Source: Rubrivivax sp.
GTDB lineage: Bacteria; Pseudomonadota; Gammaproteobacteria; Burkholderiales; Burkholderiaceae_C
Direction of reading: 5' to 3'
Length of the DNA: 64,000 nucleotides
Assembly (NCBI GenBank): GCA_027490215.1
Contig: JAIXYO010000017.1
Coordinates: 1 to 64,000, forward strand
Shown: one piece after another, positions 16,954 through 27,492 of the stretch
Position numbering within the stretch: the first letter of the stretch is position 1
How the letters are laid out: every line of letters starts with the position of its first letter
Made by a program: the position numbers and the translations under genes
Notes under the pieces: generated by a model
The model's database searches: none
Told to the model about the DNA's origin: nothing
Seen by the model: only the letters and a program-made list of their open reading frames with translations

Positions 16954-17252
16954 GCCGCACTCTTCCCAGAGTCAAAAGTGTGGTCCACCACATACCGGCC
17001 GGATCGCATCGTGCCCAACTCTGCAGCGACGGCCTTGTGCTGCGGATGGTTCTGATACGCCTCGAGCTGCTGCGCGCTGGTGAAGGTCGACATCAGCACC
17101 ACGTCCGCATTGGCTTCCAGTCCGGCCTGACGGATGCCGACATCAAACTCGACGATGCCCGGCACCAACTGGCCGCAGGAGTCGAGCAGAGCCTTGAAGC
17201 GTGGTGCATCGGCCGGGTTGTGAAGTGTCCACATGACGATGTGCCGAATCAT
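16950..17252 (-). CDS. Dabb (stress-responsive alpha/beta barrel) protein
   Basis: The 100-residue protein has the dimeric ferredoxin-like Dabb fold: it opens MIRHIVMWTL, has ADVVLMSTFTSAQQLEAYQN in the middle, the HPQHKAVAAEL helix and a closing RYVVDHTF strand. Bacterial members are small soluble proteins, mostly of unknown role. Some are cyclases or monooxygenase-like. It starts only four bases after the stop of the upstream small membrane protein and overlaps the peptidase start. Confidence 0.88.
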   Translation of the reverse strand: MIRHIVMWTLHNPADAPRFKALLDSCGQLVPGIVEFDVGIRQAGLEANADVVLMSTFTSAQQLEAYQNHPQHKAVAAELGTMRSGRYVVDHTFDSGKSAA

Positions 17253-17256
17253 GGTG

Positions 17257-17472
17257 TCAATCCTCTGAATCAGAAATGCGCGAACGCAGGTAGATCAGCA
17301 GCACGCCCAGGGCGATCAGCACGCTGCCGGTGATGACGATCGGCCAGCCGATCGACGCATCGGCCGAAACGGTGGACACGCCCACCATGAGCACCAGCGC
17401 GCCGCCGAAAATCAGTGGCCACGTCAAGTTGTAGAACTTCGATGGTTTCATGAGGCGCAAGTATCGACGCAT
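17257..17472 (-). CDS. small two-helix membrane protein
   Basis: The 71-residue protein has two hydrophobic segments (about 17-36 and 42-62) flanked by basic residues, with an acidic tail SRISDSED. I do not recognise a family. It appears to be the first gene of the operon with the Dabb protein, M3 peptidase and thioesterase, four bases upstream of the Dabb start. Confidence 0.65.
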   Translation of the reverse strand: MRRYLRLMKPSKFYNLTWPLIFGGALVLMVGVSTVSADASIGWPIVITGSVLIALGVLLIYLRSRISDSED

Positions 17473-17502
17473 GCGACCGCGCCGTGCTCGATGGGCATGG
17501 GC

Positions 17503-19149
17503 TCAGACACCTGGCAGCCGATGGTCGCGATAGGCCTGACGCAGTGCCATCTTGAACAGCTTGCCGGTAGCCGTGTGCGGCAGTTCGTCAACAAACACCA
17601 CGTCATCGGGCACCTGCCAGCTGGCCACCTTGCCGTCGAAAAAGCGCAGCAAGTCGGCTGCGCTCACATCAGCGCCAGGCTTGCGCACCACGACCAGCAG
17701 CGGTCGCTCGTCCCATTTCGGGTGGTGGCAGGCGATCGCCGCGGCTTCGTGAACCGCAGGGTGGGCCATCGCGATGTTCTCCAGCACGATCGAGCTGATC
17801 CATTCGCCACCCGACTTGATGACATCCTTGCTGCGGTCGGTGATCTGCATGTAGCCATCAGCGTCGATCGTCGCCACGTCGCCGGTCGGAAACCAGCGCT
17901 CGCCGGCCAGATCGATGTGCGGCGATTCGCTGCTGCCCAGGTAGTGATCCACCACCCATTGGCCGCGCACCAGCAACTGGCCGGGCGTACAGCCGTCCCA
18001 GGGCAATGGCCGATCGTCTGCATCGACGATGGCGAGGTCAACGCCGTAGATCACCTTGCCCTGCTTCTGCTGCAGCGCTCGCCGCGATTCGGCATCGAGT
18101 GCCGCGTGCTTGGCCTTCAGGTGGGCCAGCGTGCCCAGCGGGGAGGTTTCGGTCATGCCCCAGGCATGGATGACCTCCAGACCGAAATCGTCTTCCAGCG
18201 TTCGCATCATCGCGGGCGGGCACGCGGCACCGCCAATCACTGTGCGACGCAGCGTGCTGAACTGCAGCCGGTGCGCCTTCATGTGCGTGATCAGTCCCAG
18301 CCACACGGTCGGGACGCCGGCGGTGAAAGTGACCCGTTCGGACTCCATCAACTCGTGCAGCGACGCCCCATCCAGCCGCGAGCCTGGTAACACCAACTTG
18401 GCACCGACCATCGGCGCGGCAAACGGGACGCCCCAGGCGTTGACATGGAACATTGGCGTGACCGGGAGCACCACGTCGCGCGAACCGATGCCCATGGCAT
18501 CGACCGAGACCTGACCCAGCGCATGCAGCACCGTCGAGCGGTGGCTGTAGAGCACACCCTTGGGCATGCCAGTGGTGCCCGAGGTGTAGCAGAGCCCCGA
18601 CGCGGTGTTCTCATCGAACTCCGGCCATGCCCACTGGCCGTCCTCGGCGGCGAGCAAGTCCTCGTAGCAATGCAGATTCTTCAACGCCGAGTCCGCGGGC
18701 ATCTGGGCGCGGGCCGTCATCAGCACCCAGTGCGCGACGCTCGCGAGCTGTGGAGCCAGTTTCTCGACCAGCGGCAGGAAGGTCGAGTCGAAAAACAGCA
18801 CGCGGTCCTGCGCGTGGTTGATGATCCAGGCGATCTGGTCGGCATGCAGCCGCGGGTTGACGGTGTGGCACACGCGGCCGGAACCGGATATGCCATAGAA
18901 CAGCTCCAGGTGGCGGTGGCCATTCCAGGCCAGCGTGCCAATCCGCTCGCCGAGCTCGCAGCCCAGTCGCGCCAAGGCCTGCGCCACCTGCCGGGAGCGC
19001 CGCTCTACCTCGGCATAGGTGCTGCGGTGCAAGTCGCCCTCAACGCGACGCGACACCACCTCGACGTCGCCGGCGTGGCGTGCCGCATGGCGGATCAGCG
19101 ACGAGATCGACAGCGGCATCTGCATCATCTGGCCGGAAACGGTTGGCAT
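17503..19149 (-). CDS. AMP-dependent acyl-CoA ligase
   Basis: This 548-residue enzyme activates a fatty or related acid to its CoA thioester through an acyl-adenylate. Motifs seen are the phosphate loop [10 protein letters not shown] (about 189-198), the WGMTETSP motif, the hinge [17 protein letters not shown], and the C-terminal catalytic Lys in TATGKLFK. The WISSIVLEN segment after the hinge is typical of the medium/long-chain and 3-methylthiopropionyl-CoA ligase subfamily. The start at 19149 (MPTVSGQMM) follows a plausible AGAAAG ribosome site. The frame is open 104 codons further upstream, overlapping selO, but that part is not family-like. Confidence 0.9.
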   Translation of the reverse strand: MPTVSGQMMQMPLSISSLIRHAARHAGDVEVVSRRVEGDLHRSTYAEVERRSRQVAQALARLGCELGERIGTLAWNGHRHLELFYGISGSGRVCHTVNPRLHADQIAWIINHAQDRVLFFDSTFLPLVEKLAPQLASVAHWVLMTARAQMPADSALKNLHCYEDLLAAEDGQWAWPEFDENTASGLCYTSGTTGMPKGVLYSHRSTVLHALGQVSVDAMGIGSRDVVLPVTPMFHVNAWGVPFAAPMVGAKLVLPGSRLDGASLHELMESERVTFTAGVPTVWLGLITHMKAHRLQFSTLRRTVIGGAACPPAMMRTLEDDFGLEVIHAWGMTETSPLGTLAHLKAKHAALDAESRRALQQKQGKVIYGVDLAIVDADDRPLPWDGCTPGQLLVRGQWVVDHYLGSSESPHIDLAGERWFPTGDVATIDADGYMQITDRSKDVIKSGGEWISSIVLENIAMAHPAVHEAAAIACHHPKWDERPLLVVVRKPGADVSAADLLRFFDGKVASWQVPDDVVFVDELPHTATGKLFKMALRQAYRDHRLPGV

Positions 19150-19314
19150 GGCGGGCTTTCTCTGCGGGAGCGATACGGAGGCTGAGCAGCACTGTTGGAC
19201 GCTGGACAGATACCAGATCATATGAACCCCGGCGCAGGTTGCCGCGCCTTGCAGAGGTGGCTCGGGTTGTCCCCTGCTCGCGCGATGACGTGAGCGCCTG
19301 AATACACTTGCGCA

Positions 19315-20829
<1,515 letters not shown>

Positions 20830-20853
20830 TCGACCGTGCCTGAGGAGCTCCGC

Positions 20854-21264
20854 ATGAAAGACGACAGACCCCGCCTCGTTCAGAAAACCGATGCCGAATG
20901 GCGAGCGCAGCTCGATGCAACCCAGTACGAGGTCGCCCGTCAGGCGGGTACCGAACGCGCCTTCAGCGGCAAGTACTGGGACCACTGGGACGCCGGCCGC
21001 TACAACTGCATTGGCTGCGGCACGCCGCTTTTCGAGGCCGACACCAAGTTCGATGCCGGCTGCGGCTGGCCCAGCTACTCGAAGCCGATCAACAGCATGG
21101 TGATCGAGCGCCTCGTCGACCGCAGCCACGGCATGATGCGCATCGAGGTGCGCTGCAACACCTGCGGATCACACCTGGGACATGTTTTCAACGACGGACC
21201 TGCCCCGACCGGCGAACGCTTTTGCATCAATTCGGCTTCGATAGACTTCGAGCCTCCCGGCTGA
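20854..21264 (+). CDS. msrB: peptide-methionine (R)-S-oxide reductase MsrB
   Basis: MsrB repairs the R form of methionine sulfoxide in proteins. The 136-residue protein from the ATG at 20854 (GAGGAG ribosome site) has the zinc-binding pairs Cys52/Cys55 (CIGC) and Cys101/Cys104 (CNTC), the FDAGCGWPS motif (66-74) and catalytic Cys124 in RFCINS. An in-frame GTG 18 bases upstream is less likely. It lies just behind selO, so the two may share a transcript. Confidence 0.96.
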   Translation: MKDDRPRLVQKTDAEWRAQLDATQYEVARQAGTERAFSGKYWDHWDAGRYNCIGCGTPLFEADTKFDAGCGWPSYSKPINSMVIERLVDRSHGMMRIEVRCNTCGSHLGHVFNDGPAPTGERFCINSASIDFEPPG

Positions 21265-21319
21265 CAAACCCCGTTCCCCGAACTGCGGCTCGGGCTTCGG
21301 CGTTGCTCCCCAAGAATCC

Positions 21320-21964
21320 ATGAAGCTGCTGCTCGATTTCCTGCCGATCCTGTTTTTCTTCGGCACCTTCAAGTACGCCGAATCCCACAAGGACTGGGCC
21401 GCCGCGTTCGCTACAGAGCATTTCGGATTCATCGTCTCCGGCGGGGTGGTCGGTGTGAATGAAGCGCCGGTTCTGCTGGCCACGGTGGTGGTCATCGTTG
21501 CTACGCTGGCGCAGATCGCATTCCTGCTGATCCGCGGCAAGAAGATCGACACGATGCTGTGGGTCAGTTTCGTGCTGGTCGTCGTGCTGGGCGGCGCGAC
21601 CGTCTGGTTCCACAGTGAGGACTTCATCAAGTGGAAGCCGACCGTTCTCTATTGGGCCATGGCATTGGGCCTGTGGGGCAGTGCCGCGCTGTTTGGCAAG
21701 AACCTGCCTCGCAAGATGCTGGGCGAGCAATTGCAGCTTCCCGATACCGTCTGGGTGCGCCTGAACTGGGCATGGGTGGCGTTCTTCGTGCTGATGGGCG
21801 TGCTGAATCGTTATGTCGCGTCGCAGTACTCGACCGACGCCTGGGTCAACTTCAAGCTGTTTGGCGGGATGGGCTTGATGCTGGTGTTCATGTTGGCGCA
21901 GGGCTTGTACCTGAGCCGCTACGTTGCGGCCGACGAGGCCGACTCTCAACCTCCGGCACGATGA
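21320..21964 (+). CDS. yciB: septation protein A / YciB (IspZ) membrane protein
   Basis: The 214-residue inner-membrane protein begins MKLLLDFLPILFFFGTFKYA, the family signature, followed by about five further hydrophobic segments and a short polar tail. In YciB the region KWKPTVLYW and the FGKNLPRKMLGEQLQLP stretch are conserved. YciB is linked to cell-envelope and division functions (known as IspA/IspZ in Shigella). BolA starts 22 bases downstream. Confidence 0.94.
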   Translation: MKLLLDFLPILFFFGTFKYAESHKDWAAAFATEHFGFIVSGGVVGVNEAPVLLATVVVIVATLAQIAFLLIRGKKIDTMLWVSFVLVVVLGGATVWFHSEDFIKWKPTVLYWAMALGLWGSAALFGKNLPRKMLGEQLQLPDTVWVRLNWAWVAFFVLMGVLNRYVASQYSTDAWVNFKLFGGMGLMLVFMLAQGLYLSRYVAADEADSQPPAR

Positions 21965-21986
21965 ACCTTCTCATCAGAGCGCAGCC

Positions 21987-22253
21987 ATGAGCCAGCTTTC
22001 CGAGCGCATCGAAGCGACCTTGCGCGAGGCCCTGCAGCCCACCGAGTTCATGCTGCAGGACGACAGCCACCTGCATACCGGGCACGCCGGTGCACGCGAG
22101 GGCAGTCACTACACCGTTCGTCTGGTCAGCGAACGCTTTGCCGGGCTGAACCGGGTGGCCCGACATCGCCTCGTTTATGATGCCCTCAGGGTGCAAATGC
22201 AGGCCGGCATCCACGCTCTCGTCATTGACGCGCGCGCCCCGGGCGAGGCTTGA
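21987..22253 (+). CDS. BolA family protein
   Basis: The 88-residue protein has the class II KH-like BolA fold: LSERIEATLREAL, then GSHYTVRLVSERFAGLNRVA and the conserved RHRLVYDAL helix with the His that can ligate an iron-sulfur cluster with a monothiol glutaredoxin. The start at 21987 gives the usual family length; the frame is open upstream through the end of yciB. It is probably translated from the same message as yciB. Confidence 0.92.
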   Translation: MSQLSERIEATLREALQPTEFMLQDDSHLHTGHAGAREGSHYTVRLVSERFAGLNRVARHRLVYDALRVQMQAGIHALVIDARAPGEA

Positions 22254-22281
22254 TACGCCCTGCTCCAGCCTATTCTCCTTG

Positions 22282-22300
22282 CTGGCGCCCGTTGCGCCAG
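22282..22300. other. GC-rich hairpin between bolA and the parvulin gene
   Basis: CTGGCGC and GCGCCAG form a perfect seven-base-pair stem with a five-base loop. Only two T follow on the plus strand, so it is a weak terminator candidate or a leader hairpin of the downstream gene. Confidence 0.35.
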
Positions 22301-22373
22301 TTCCAACAGCGCCGACGCAGTTCCATACCGCTCGGTCAAGACCTGCCTCCACATGAGCTGAAAGCCTCACCCC

Positions 22374-23177
22374 ATGAACAAGTTGCTCTCCACAACCACC
22401 GCGCTCGCCGCCACCCTGTTGATCGCGCTGCCGGCCGTGGCGCAGAACATTGCCATCGTCAATGGCAAGGCCGTACCCAAGGCACGTGTCGACTCGCTGA
22501 TGGACCAGATCCTGAAGCAGGGTCAGCAACGCCGCACACCGGAACTGGAAGCGCAGGTGCGCGATGAGGTTGTGCTGCGCGAGATGTTCGTGCAAGAAGC
22601 CGAGAAGCGTGGATTTCAGGGCAAGGCCGATTACAAGGTGCAGATGGAATTCGCCCGTCAGACCATCCTGATCCGCGAGCTGTTCACACAGTATCAGGCC
22701 ACCCATCCGGTGACCGAAGCGGAGATCCAAGCTGAATATGCCAAGTCGACCGGCGCAGGCGCCGGTGGCGCCGAGTACCGCGCGCGTCACATCCTGGTTG
22801 ACACCGAAGATCAGGCCAAGACGCTGATCGCGCAGATCAAGGCCGGCGCCAAGTTCGAAGACGTGGCCAAGAAAGAATCAAAGGACACCGGCTCGGGCGA
22901 AAACGGCGGTGACCTCGATTTCGCCAGCCCGAATGTCTACGTGCCCGAGTTCGGTCAGGCGCTGGTCAAGCTGAAAAAGGGCGAGATGACCGAGCTGCCA
23001 GTGAAGTCGCAGTTCGGCTGGCACATCATCCGGCTCGAAGACACCCGCGAGGCGCAGTCGCCGCCGCTCGCTGAGATGCGGCCACAGATCGAGCAGAAGC
23101 TCGGACAGATGAAGATCGCCAAGTTCCGCGACGACATCCGCGCCAAGTACAAGACGGACTACAAGTTCGCCAACTGA
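22374..23177 (+). CDS. periplasmic parvulin-type peptidylprolyl isomerase
   Basis: The 267-residue protein catalyses cis/trans isomerisation of prolyl bonds, helping envelope proteins fold. A signal peptide (LAATLLIALPAVAQ) is followed by a helical chaperone-like N-domain (about 25-125, as in SurA/PrsA). The parvulin domain is about 130-240: EYRARHILVDTEDQAK, then DVAKKESKDTGSGENGGDLDF and SQFGWHIIRLED, with the family's catalytic His residues in RHIL and WHII. It is a soluble periplasmic member rather than membrane-anchored PpiD. The BolA/YciB genes upstream are in the same direction, 120 bases away. Confidence 0.93.
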   Translation: MNKLLSTTTALAATLLIALPAVAQNIAIVNGKAVPKARVDSLMDQILKQGQQRRTPELEAQVRDEVVLREMFVQEAEKRGFQGKADYKVQMEFARQTILIRELFTQYQATHPVTEAEIQAEYAKSTGAGAGGAEYRARHILVDTEDQAKTLIAQIKAGAKFEDVAKKESKDTGSGENGGDLDFASPNVYVPEFGQALVKLKKGEMTELPVKSQFGWHIIRLEDTREAQSPPLAEMRPQIEQKLGQMKIAKFRDDIRAKYKTDYKFAN

Positions 23178-23195
23178 CGCCCCCTGGCGCCCTCG

Positions 23196-23882
23196 TCAAA
23201 CGGGCGTCGTGTCCATTTCGATCCGCCCGGCATCGATGCGAAGCTGCCTGTCGCATCGAGCGGCCACGGTTCGGTCATGGGTGACCAGCACCAACGTCGT
23301 GCCAGTTTCGCGGTTCAGCTCGAACATCAGCTCCATCACCCGCTCGCCGGTGGCGAAATCCAGGCTGCCGGTGGGCTCGTCGGCCAGCAGCACTGCCGGC
23401 TGCACGACGAAGGCACGAGCTAGCGCCACGCGCTGCTGCTCGCCGCCCGAAAGCACCTTCGGGTAGTGCCGCATCCGGTCTCCCAGGCCGACCCGGCCCA
23501 GCATCTCGGTGGCCCGCGCCCGGGCATCGCTGCGGCCTTGCAATTCCAAAGGCAGCATCACGTTCTCGATCGCGCTCAGGTTGCCCAGCAGTTGGAAACT
23601 CTGGAACACGAAACCGACGTGGGCTGCCCTCACTGCAGCGCGGGCATCCTCATCCAGACTGAACAAATCGGTACCCGCCAGGCGAACGCTGCCGGTCGTC
23701 GGCGTGTCCAACCCCGCGATGATGGACAGCAGCGTGCTCTTGCCTGACCCGGAGGCGCCAACGATGGCAGCCGATTGCTGGCGCAACAGGGTGAAACTGA
23801 TGTCGTGCAGGATGGTCAAAGGACCACCCGGATCGGGCACTTGCTTGGTGATGTGATCGACGGCGATGATGGGATCGGACAT
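23196..23882 (-). CDS. ABC transporter ATP-binding protein (YbbA/LolD-like)
   Basis: The 228-residue ATPase from the ATG at 23882 has Walker A GASGSGKST (42-50), the LSGGEQQRVALARAF signature, Walker B VLLADEPTGSLD and the switch His in LVTHD. The sequence VGFVFQSFQLLGNLSAIENVMLPLEL is typical of the MacB/LolD/YbbA group, which works with FtsX-type permeases. It faces tesA, as ybbA does in E. coli, where the permease gene ybbP follows ybbA. Here the next gene downstream is the convergent parvulin gene, so no permease gene is in place. Confidence 0.92.
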   Translation of the reverse strand: MSDPIIAVDHITKQVPDPGGPLTILHDISFTLLRQQSAAIVGASGSGKSTLLSIIAGLDTPTTGSVRLAGTDLFSLDEDARAAVRAAHVGFVFQSFQLLGNLSAIENVMLPLELQGRSDARARATEMLGRVGLGDRMRHYPKVLSGGEQQRVALARAFVVQPAVLLADEPTGSLDFATGERVMELMFELNRETGTTLVLVTHDRTVAARCDRQLRIDAGRIEMDTTPV

Positions 23883-23907
23883 GAAGGACTGGGAACAACT
23901 GACAGCA

Positions 23908-24642
23908 ATGAAACAGACGGCCTGCGGTGCACCACCGCAAAGTTCTGCAGCGACGCAGATCGACCCCGGACGCAGGAATTGGTTGCATCGACTGATCCAC
24001 TGTACCTTGCTGCTCGGCCTGGTCGCTGTAGCCGGACCGTCCTGGTCGCAGATGCCAGTGGCCGCGCTGGCCCATGCCACCAGCGGAGGAAACGCCCCCC
24101 GCAACACCGTGCTGGTGGTCGGCGACAGCCTGTCGGCCGAATACGGCCTGAAGCGTGGCAGCGGATGGGTCTCGCTGCTCGAGCGCAAGCTCGCCAGTGA
24201 GAAGATCGAAGCCAGGGTGGTGAACGCCAGCATCAGCGGCGACACCACGTCCGGCGGCCTGTCGCGCTTGCCAGCGCTGCTGGCCCAGCACCGCCCGACA
24301 CACGTGATCCTGGAACTTGGGGGCAACGACGGCTTGCGCGGACTGCCGCTCAAGGGCAGCCTGAGCAACCTGCAGCAGATGGCGCAGGCAGCGAAGGCAG
24401 CTGGTGCCAAGGTGATGGTGGTCGGCGTGCAGATCCCGCCGAACTACGGCCGTCGGTACAACGACGAGCTGGCCGCGATGTTCGTCACCGTGGCGAAGGA
24501 CGAAGGTGCCGCGTTGGTGCCATTTCTGATGGCCGGCGTGCCTGATTCACAGTACCAGGCCGACCGAATCCATGTGGCAGAAGTCGGGCATCCGACGATG
24601 CTGGCGAATGTGTGGCCGACGTTGAAGCCCTTGCTGCGCTAA
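23908..24642 (+). CDS. tesA: TesA-like GDSL arylesterase/acyl-CoA thioesterase
   Basis: This periplasmic SGNH hydrolase acts on esters and acyl-thioesters. From the ATG at 23908 the product has 244 residues. It has a signal-like hydrophobic segment (LIHCTLLLGLVAVAGPSWSQ), then the four SGNH blocks: VVGDSLSAEYGL (nucleophile Ser), ASISGDTTSGG, ELGGNDGLRG and DRIHVAEVGHP. ATGs at 23866, 23881 and 23908 are all possible, and the second would overlap the start codon of the divergent ABC ATPase. I prefer 23908, which leaves room for promoters. The next feature is a structured repeat. Confidence 0.9.
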   Translation: MKQTACGAPPQSSAATQIDPGRRNWLHRLIHCTLLLGLVAVAGPSWSQMPVAALAHATSGGNAPRNTVLVVGDSLSAEYGLKRGSGWVSLLERKLASEKIEARVVNASISGDTTSGGLSRLPALLAQHRPTHVILELGGNDGLRGLPLKGSLSNLQQMAQAAKAAGAKVMVVGVQIPPNYGRRYNDELAAMFVTVAKDEGAALVPFLMAGVPDSQYQADRIHVAEVGHPTMLANVWPTLKPLLR

Positions 24643-24727
24643 GACCCAGTTGCGTTTGAGCCTTGACGTCAGCGAGAGAGCGCTGCGGTGAGCGATTTGA
24701 AGGCTTTGGCAGGCAAACGCCGTGGCT

Positions 24728-24860
24728 GCTGCCGAGTGCGTGGGGTGATCGGCGCAGCGAAGTAAAGGAGGAGGGCCGGATCGGTTTCAATCGAAGCGCT
24801 TCAGCGGTGATCCGGCCCGGGGGACATGAGCGAAGCCGGTCACCCCTTGCCCTCGGCAGC
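24728..24860. repeat. 133-base nested inverted repeat (multi-stem element)
   Basis: The left and right parts are reverse complements in blocks. GCTGCCGAG (24728-24736) pairs with CTCGGCAGC (24852-24860). GGGGTGATCGGC (24742-24753) pairs with GCCGGTCACCCC (24834-24845) with one G-T wobble. GGGCCGGATC (24773-24782) pairs with GATCCGGCCC (24809-24818). The 26-base apical part holds the perfect palindrome GAAGCGCTTC. It fills the gap between convergent tesA and uvrD. There are no T-runs, so it is not a standard terminator. It resembles a dispersed repeat (REP/MITE-like) or a structured RNA. No second copy was seen in the window. Confidence 0.65.
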
Positions 24861-24869
24861 AAGAACCGC

Positions 24870-27401
24870 TCAGTTGATAGGCGTCAACTTAGCAACTGAC
24901 AGCGCCAGCCACTTCATCCCGTGGCGACCGAAGTTGACCTGGGCTCGGGCATCGTCACCGCTGCCTTCGAGGGTGACGATCACACCCTCGCCGAACTTGG
25001 TGTGAAACACGCTCTGCCCGGACTTCAGGCCATGTGATGGCGCCTTCGGAATGACCGATGGCGCGGCAGTTTCCACGCGCCCTGCCCCCACGATCGAGCC
25101 CAGACCCGACCCACGTGACCAGGCCGACTGGTAGTCGCGCGCAAACCCCGAGCCGAAGGCCTGGTTGCGCGGGGTGATCCATTTCAACGAGGCTTCGGGC
25201 AGTTCGTCGAAGAAGCGGCTCTTGATGTTGTAGCGGGTCTGGCCGTGCAGCATCCGGGTCTGGCTGCAGCTCAGGTACAGCCGCTTGCGCGCCCGGGTGA
25301 TTGCCACGTACATCAGCCGCCGTTCTTCTTCCAGCCCGTCCAGGTCGGACACGCTGTTCTCGTGCGGGAACAGGCCCTCTTCGAGGCCGGTGATGAACAC
25401 CGCGTCGAACTCCAGGCCCTTGGCCGCATGCACCGTCATCAGCTGGATCGCGTCCTGCCCGGCCTGCGCCTGGTTGTCGCCGGCTTCGAGCGAGGCGTGC
25501 GTCAGGAAGGCGGCCAGGGGCGACATGATCTCGCCGGTTTCGGCATCGGGCGTGGTGATGAGTGAAGCGATGCCGCCGCTGGCTTCAGGCAATGCGGCAG
25601 CAGCTTCCACGCCGAGTCCCGACAACACTTTGGTCAACTCCGCATCAGCACCCAGCGGCAAAGGCGTACCGAACTCATCAACCGGCAGCGCCACCGCATC
25701 CTTGCCGAAGCCTTCCTGTGTGACGAAGGCCTCGGCCGCGTTGACCAGTTCGTCCAGGTTTTCCAGCCGGTCCTGGCCTTCCTTGTCGGTGCGGTAGAAA
25801 TCGACCAGTCCCGAGGCCTTCAGCATGTGCTCGATGATCTCGCGCAGGGTGAGCCCCCGCGTGGCTTCACGCATCGCATCGACCTTGGCGACGAAGGCCT
25901 GCACGTTGCCGCCACCCTTACCTGCGACTGCGCCGACGCTTTGATAGAGGCTGCGGCCACTCGCGCGCGCCGCGTCCTGCAGTAACTCGATCGTGCGTGC
26001 ACCGATGCCGCGGGTCGGGAAGTTGACGACGCGCAAAAAGCTGGTGTCGTCGTTCGGGTTCTCGATCAGCCGAAGGTAGCTCAGCGCGTGCTTGACCTCG
26101 GCTCGTTCGAAGAAGCGCAGGCCGCCATAGACCTTGTACGGAATGCCCGCATTGAACAGCGCGCTTTCCAGCACCCGGCTTTGCGCGTTGCTGCGGTAGA
26201 GCAGCGCGATGTCGCGGCGCGGCGTGCCGTCGCGGTGCAGTTGCTGCGCCTCTTCGATGAACCACTGCGCCTCGGCGAAATCGCTGGTGGCTTCGAAAAC
26301 CCGCACCTGCTCGCCCGGGCCGGCTTCTGTGCGCAGGTTCTTGCCCAGGCGTCGCGAATTGCGTGAGATCAGCTCGTTGGCCGCATCGAGGATGTGGCCG
26401 TAGCTGCGGTAGTTGCGCTCGAGCTTGATGACCTGCTGCACCCTGAACTCGCGCTCGAAGTCGGCCATGTTGCCGACCTGCGCCCCGCGGAAGGCGTAGA
26501 TGCTCTGGTCGTCGTCGCCGACCGCCAGCACGGCGGTGCCGTTCGGCCCGGGCGGGCCGGCGAACATCTTCAGCCAGGCGTACTGCAGCCGGTTGGTGTC
26601 CTGGAACTCATCGACCAGGATGTGGCGGAAGCGGCGCTGATAGTGCTCACGCAAGCTCTGGTTGTCGCGCATCAGCTCGTAGGTGCGCAGCATCAGCTCG
26701 GCGAAATCGACGACGCCCTCGCGCTGGCACTGTTCTTCATACGCCTGATAAACCTGCACCAGCACGCGACTCTGCTCGTCGCGCACCTCGACATCCTTCG
26801 GGCGCAGGCCTTCCTCCTTCTGACCGGCGATGAACCACGTCGTCGTCTTCGGAACGAAGCGTTCCTCGTCGAGCTTCATCGCCTTGATGACGCGCTTCAC
26901 GGCCGACAGCTGGTCTGCCGAATCGAGAATCTGAAAACCCTGCGGCAGCGCGGCCAGCTTCCAGTGCGCGCGAAGGAATCGATTGCACAGGCCGTGGAAG
27001 GTGCCGACCCACATGCCGCGAACCGGCACTGGCAGCATCGCGCTCAGTCGCGTCAGCATCTCCTTCGCGGCCTTGTTGGTGAAGGTCACGGCCATCACGC
27101 CACCGGGCGACAGCTGGCCGGTCTGGATCAGCCAGGCGATGCGGGTGGTCAGCACCCGGGTCTTGCCAGAACCGGCGCCCGCCAGGATCAGCGACGGCCG
27201 CGCCGGCAAAGTGACCGCAGCGAGTTGCTCCGGGTTGAGTCCGCGCAGCAGGTTGTCGGAGGACGGAACGGCCAGCCCGCGATGGTCATCGGTCTCTCCC
27301 GTGTCGACCTGCTCGGCGCCGGAAGGCTCGTCTTCCTCGAACAGAGGGATCGACGGGTCGTCGTGCGGTGCGAGGCTCGGACTTTCGGAGGGACTGGACA
27401 T
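24870..27401 (-). CDS. uvrD: UvrD/PcrA-type superfamily 1 DNA helicase
   Basis: This 3'-5' helicase acts in excision and mismatch repair. The 843-residue protein has Walker A GAGSGKT (75-81), motif Ia TFTNKAAKEM, motif II VDEFQDTN, motif III GDDDQSIYAFRGA, motif IV ERNYRS, motif V LMTVHAAKGLEFD and motif VI VAITRARKRLYL. The C-terminus keeps the UvrD/PcrA Tudor-like domain (FHTKFGEGVIV). An N-terminal extension of about 50 residues, rich in Asp, Glu, Ser and Pro, precedes the helicase core and is unlike E. coli UvrD. It is divergent from valS with about 90 bases between. Confidence 0.95.
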   Translation of the reverse strand: MSSPSESPSLAPHDDPSIPLFEEDEPSGAEQVDTGETDDHRGLAVPSSDNLLRGLNPEQLAAVTLPARPSLILAGAGSGKTRVLTTRIAWLIQTGQLSPGGVMAVTFTNKAAKEMLTRLSAMLPVPVRGMWVGTFHGLCNRFLRAHWKLAALPQGFQILDSADQLSAVKRVIKAMKLDEERFVPKTTTWFIAGQKEEGLRPKDVEVRDEQSRVLVQVYQAYEEQCQREGVVDFAELMLRTYELMRDNQSLREHYQRRFRHILVDEFQDTNRLQYAWLKMFAGPPGPNGTAVLAVGDDDQSIYAFRGAQVGNMADFEREFRVQQVIKLERNYRSYGHILDAANELISRNSRRLGKNLRTEAGPGEQVRVFEATSDFAEAQWFIEEAQQLHRDGTPRRDIALLYRSNAQSRVLESALFNAGIPYKVYGGLRFFERAEVKHALSYLRLIENPNDDTSFLRVVNFPTRGIGARTIELLQDAARASGRSLYQSVGAVAGKGGGNVQAFVAKVDAMREATRGLTLREIIEHMLKASGLVDFYRTDKEGQDRLENLDELVNAAEAFVTQEGFGKDAVALPVDEFGTPLPLGADAELTKVLSGLGVEAAAALPEASGGIASLITTPDAETGEIMSPLAAFLTHASLEAGDNQAQAGQDAIQLMTVHAAKGLEFDAVFITGLEEGLFPHENSVSDLDGLEEERRLMYVAITRARKRLYLSCSQTRMLHGQTRYNIKSRFFDELPEASLKWITPRNQAFGSGFARDYQSAWSRGSGLGSIVGAGRVETAAPSVIPKAPSHGLKSGQSVFHTKFGEGVIVTLEGSGDDARAQVNFGRHGMKWLALSVAKLTPIN

Positions 27402-27492
27402 CGAATGATTCTAGAAGCCGCCCTCCTACAATTCGGCCTCCTTTTTGCTGCTCTGTGGCGCCCGTTTTCGCGGCGCACAACCCGGTGTCCCC

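Noticed and set aside
22255-22276. TTGATA/TATTCT promoter for the parvulin gene
   Set aside because: The hexamers are only 15 bases apart and the match is not backed by anything else, so it is not listed.
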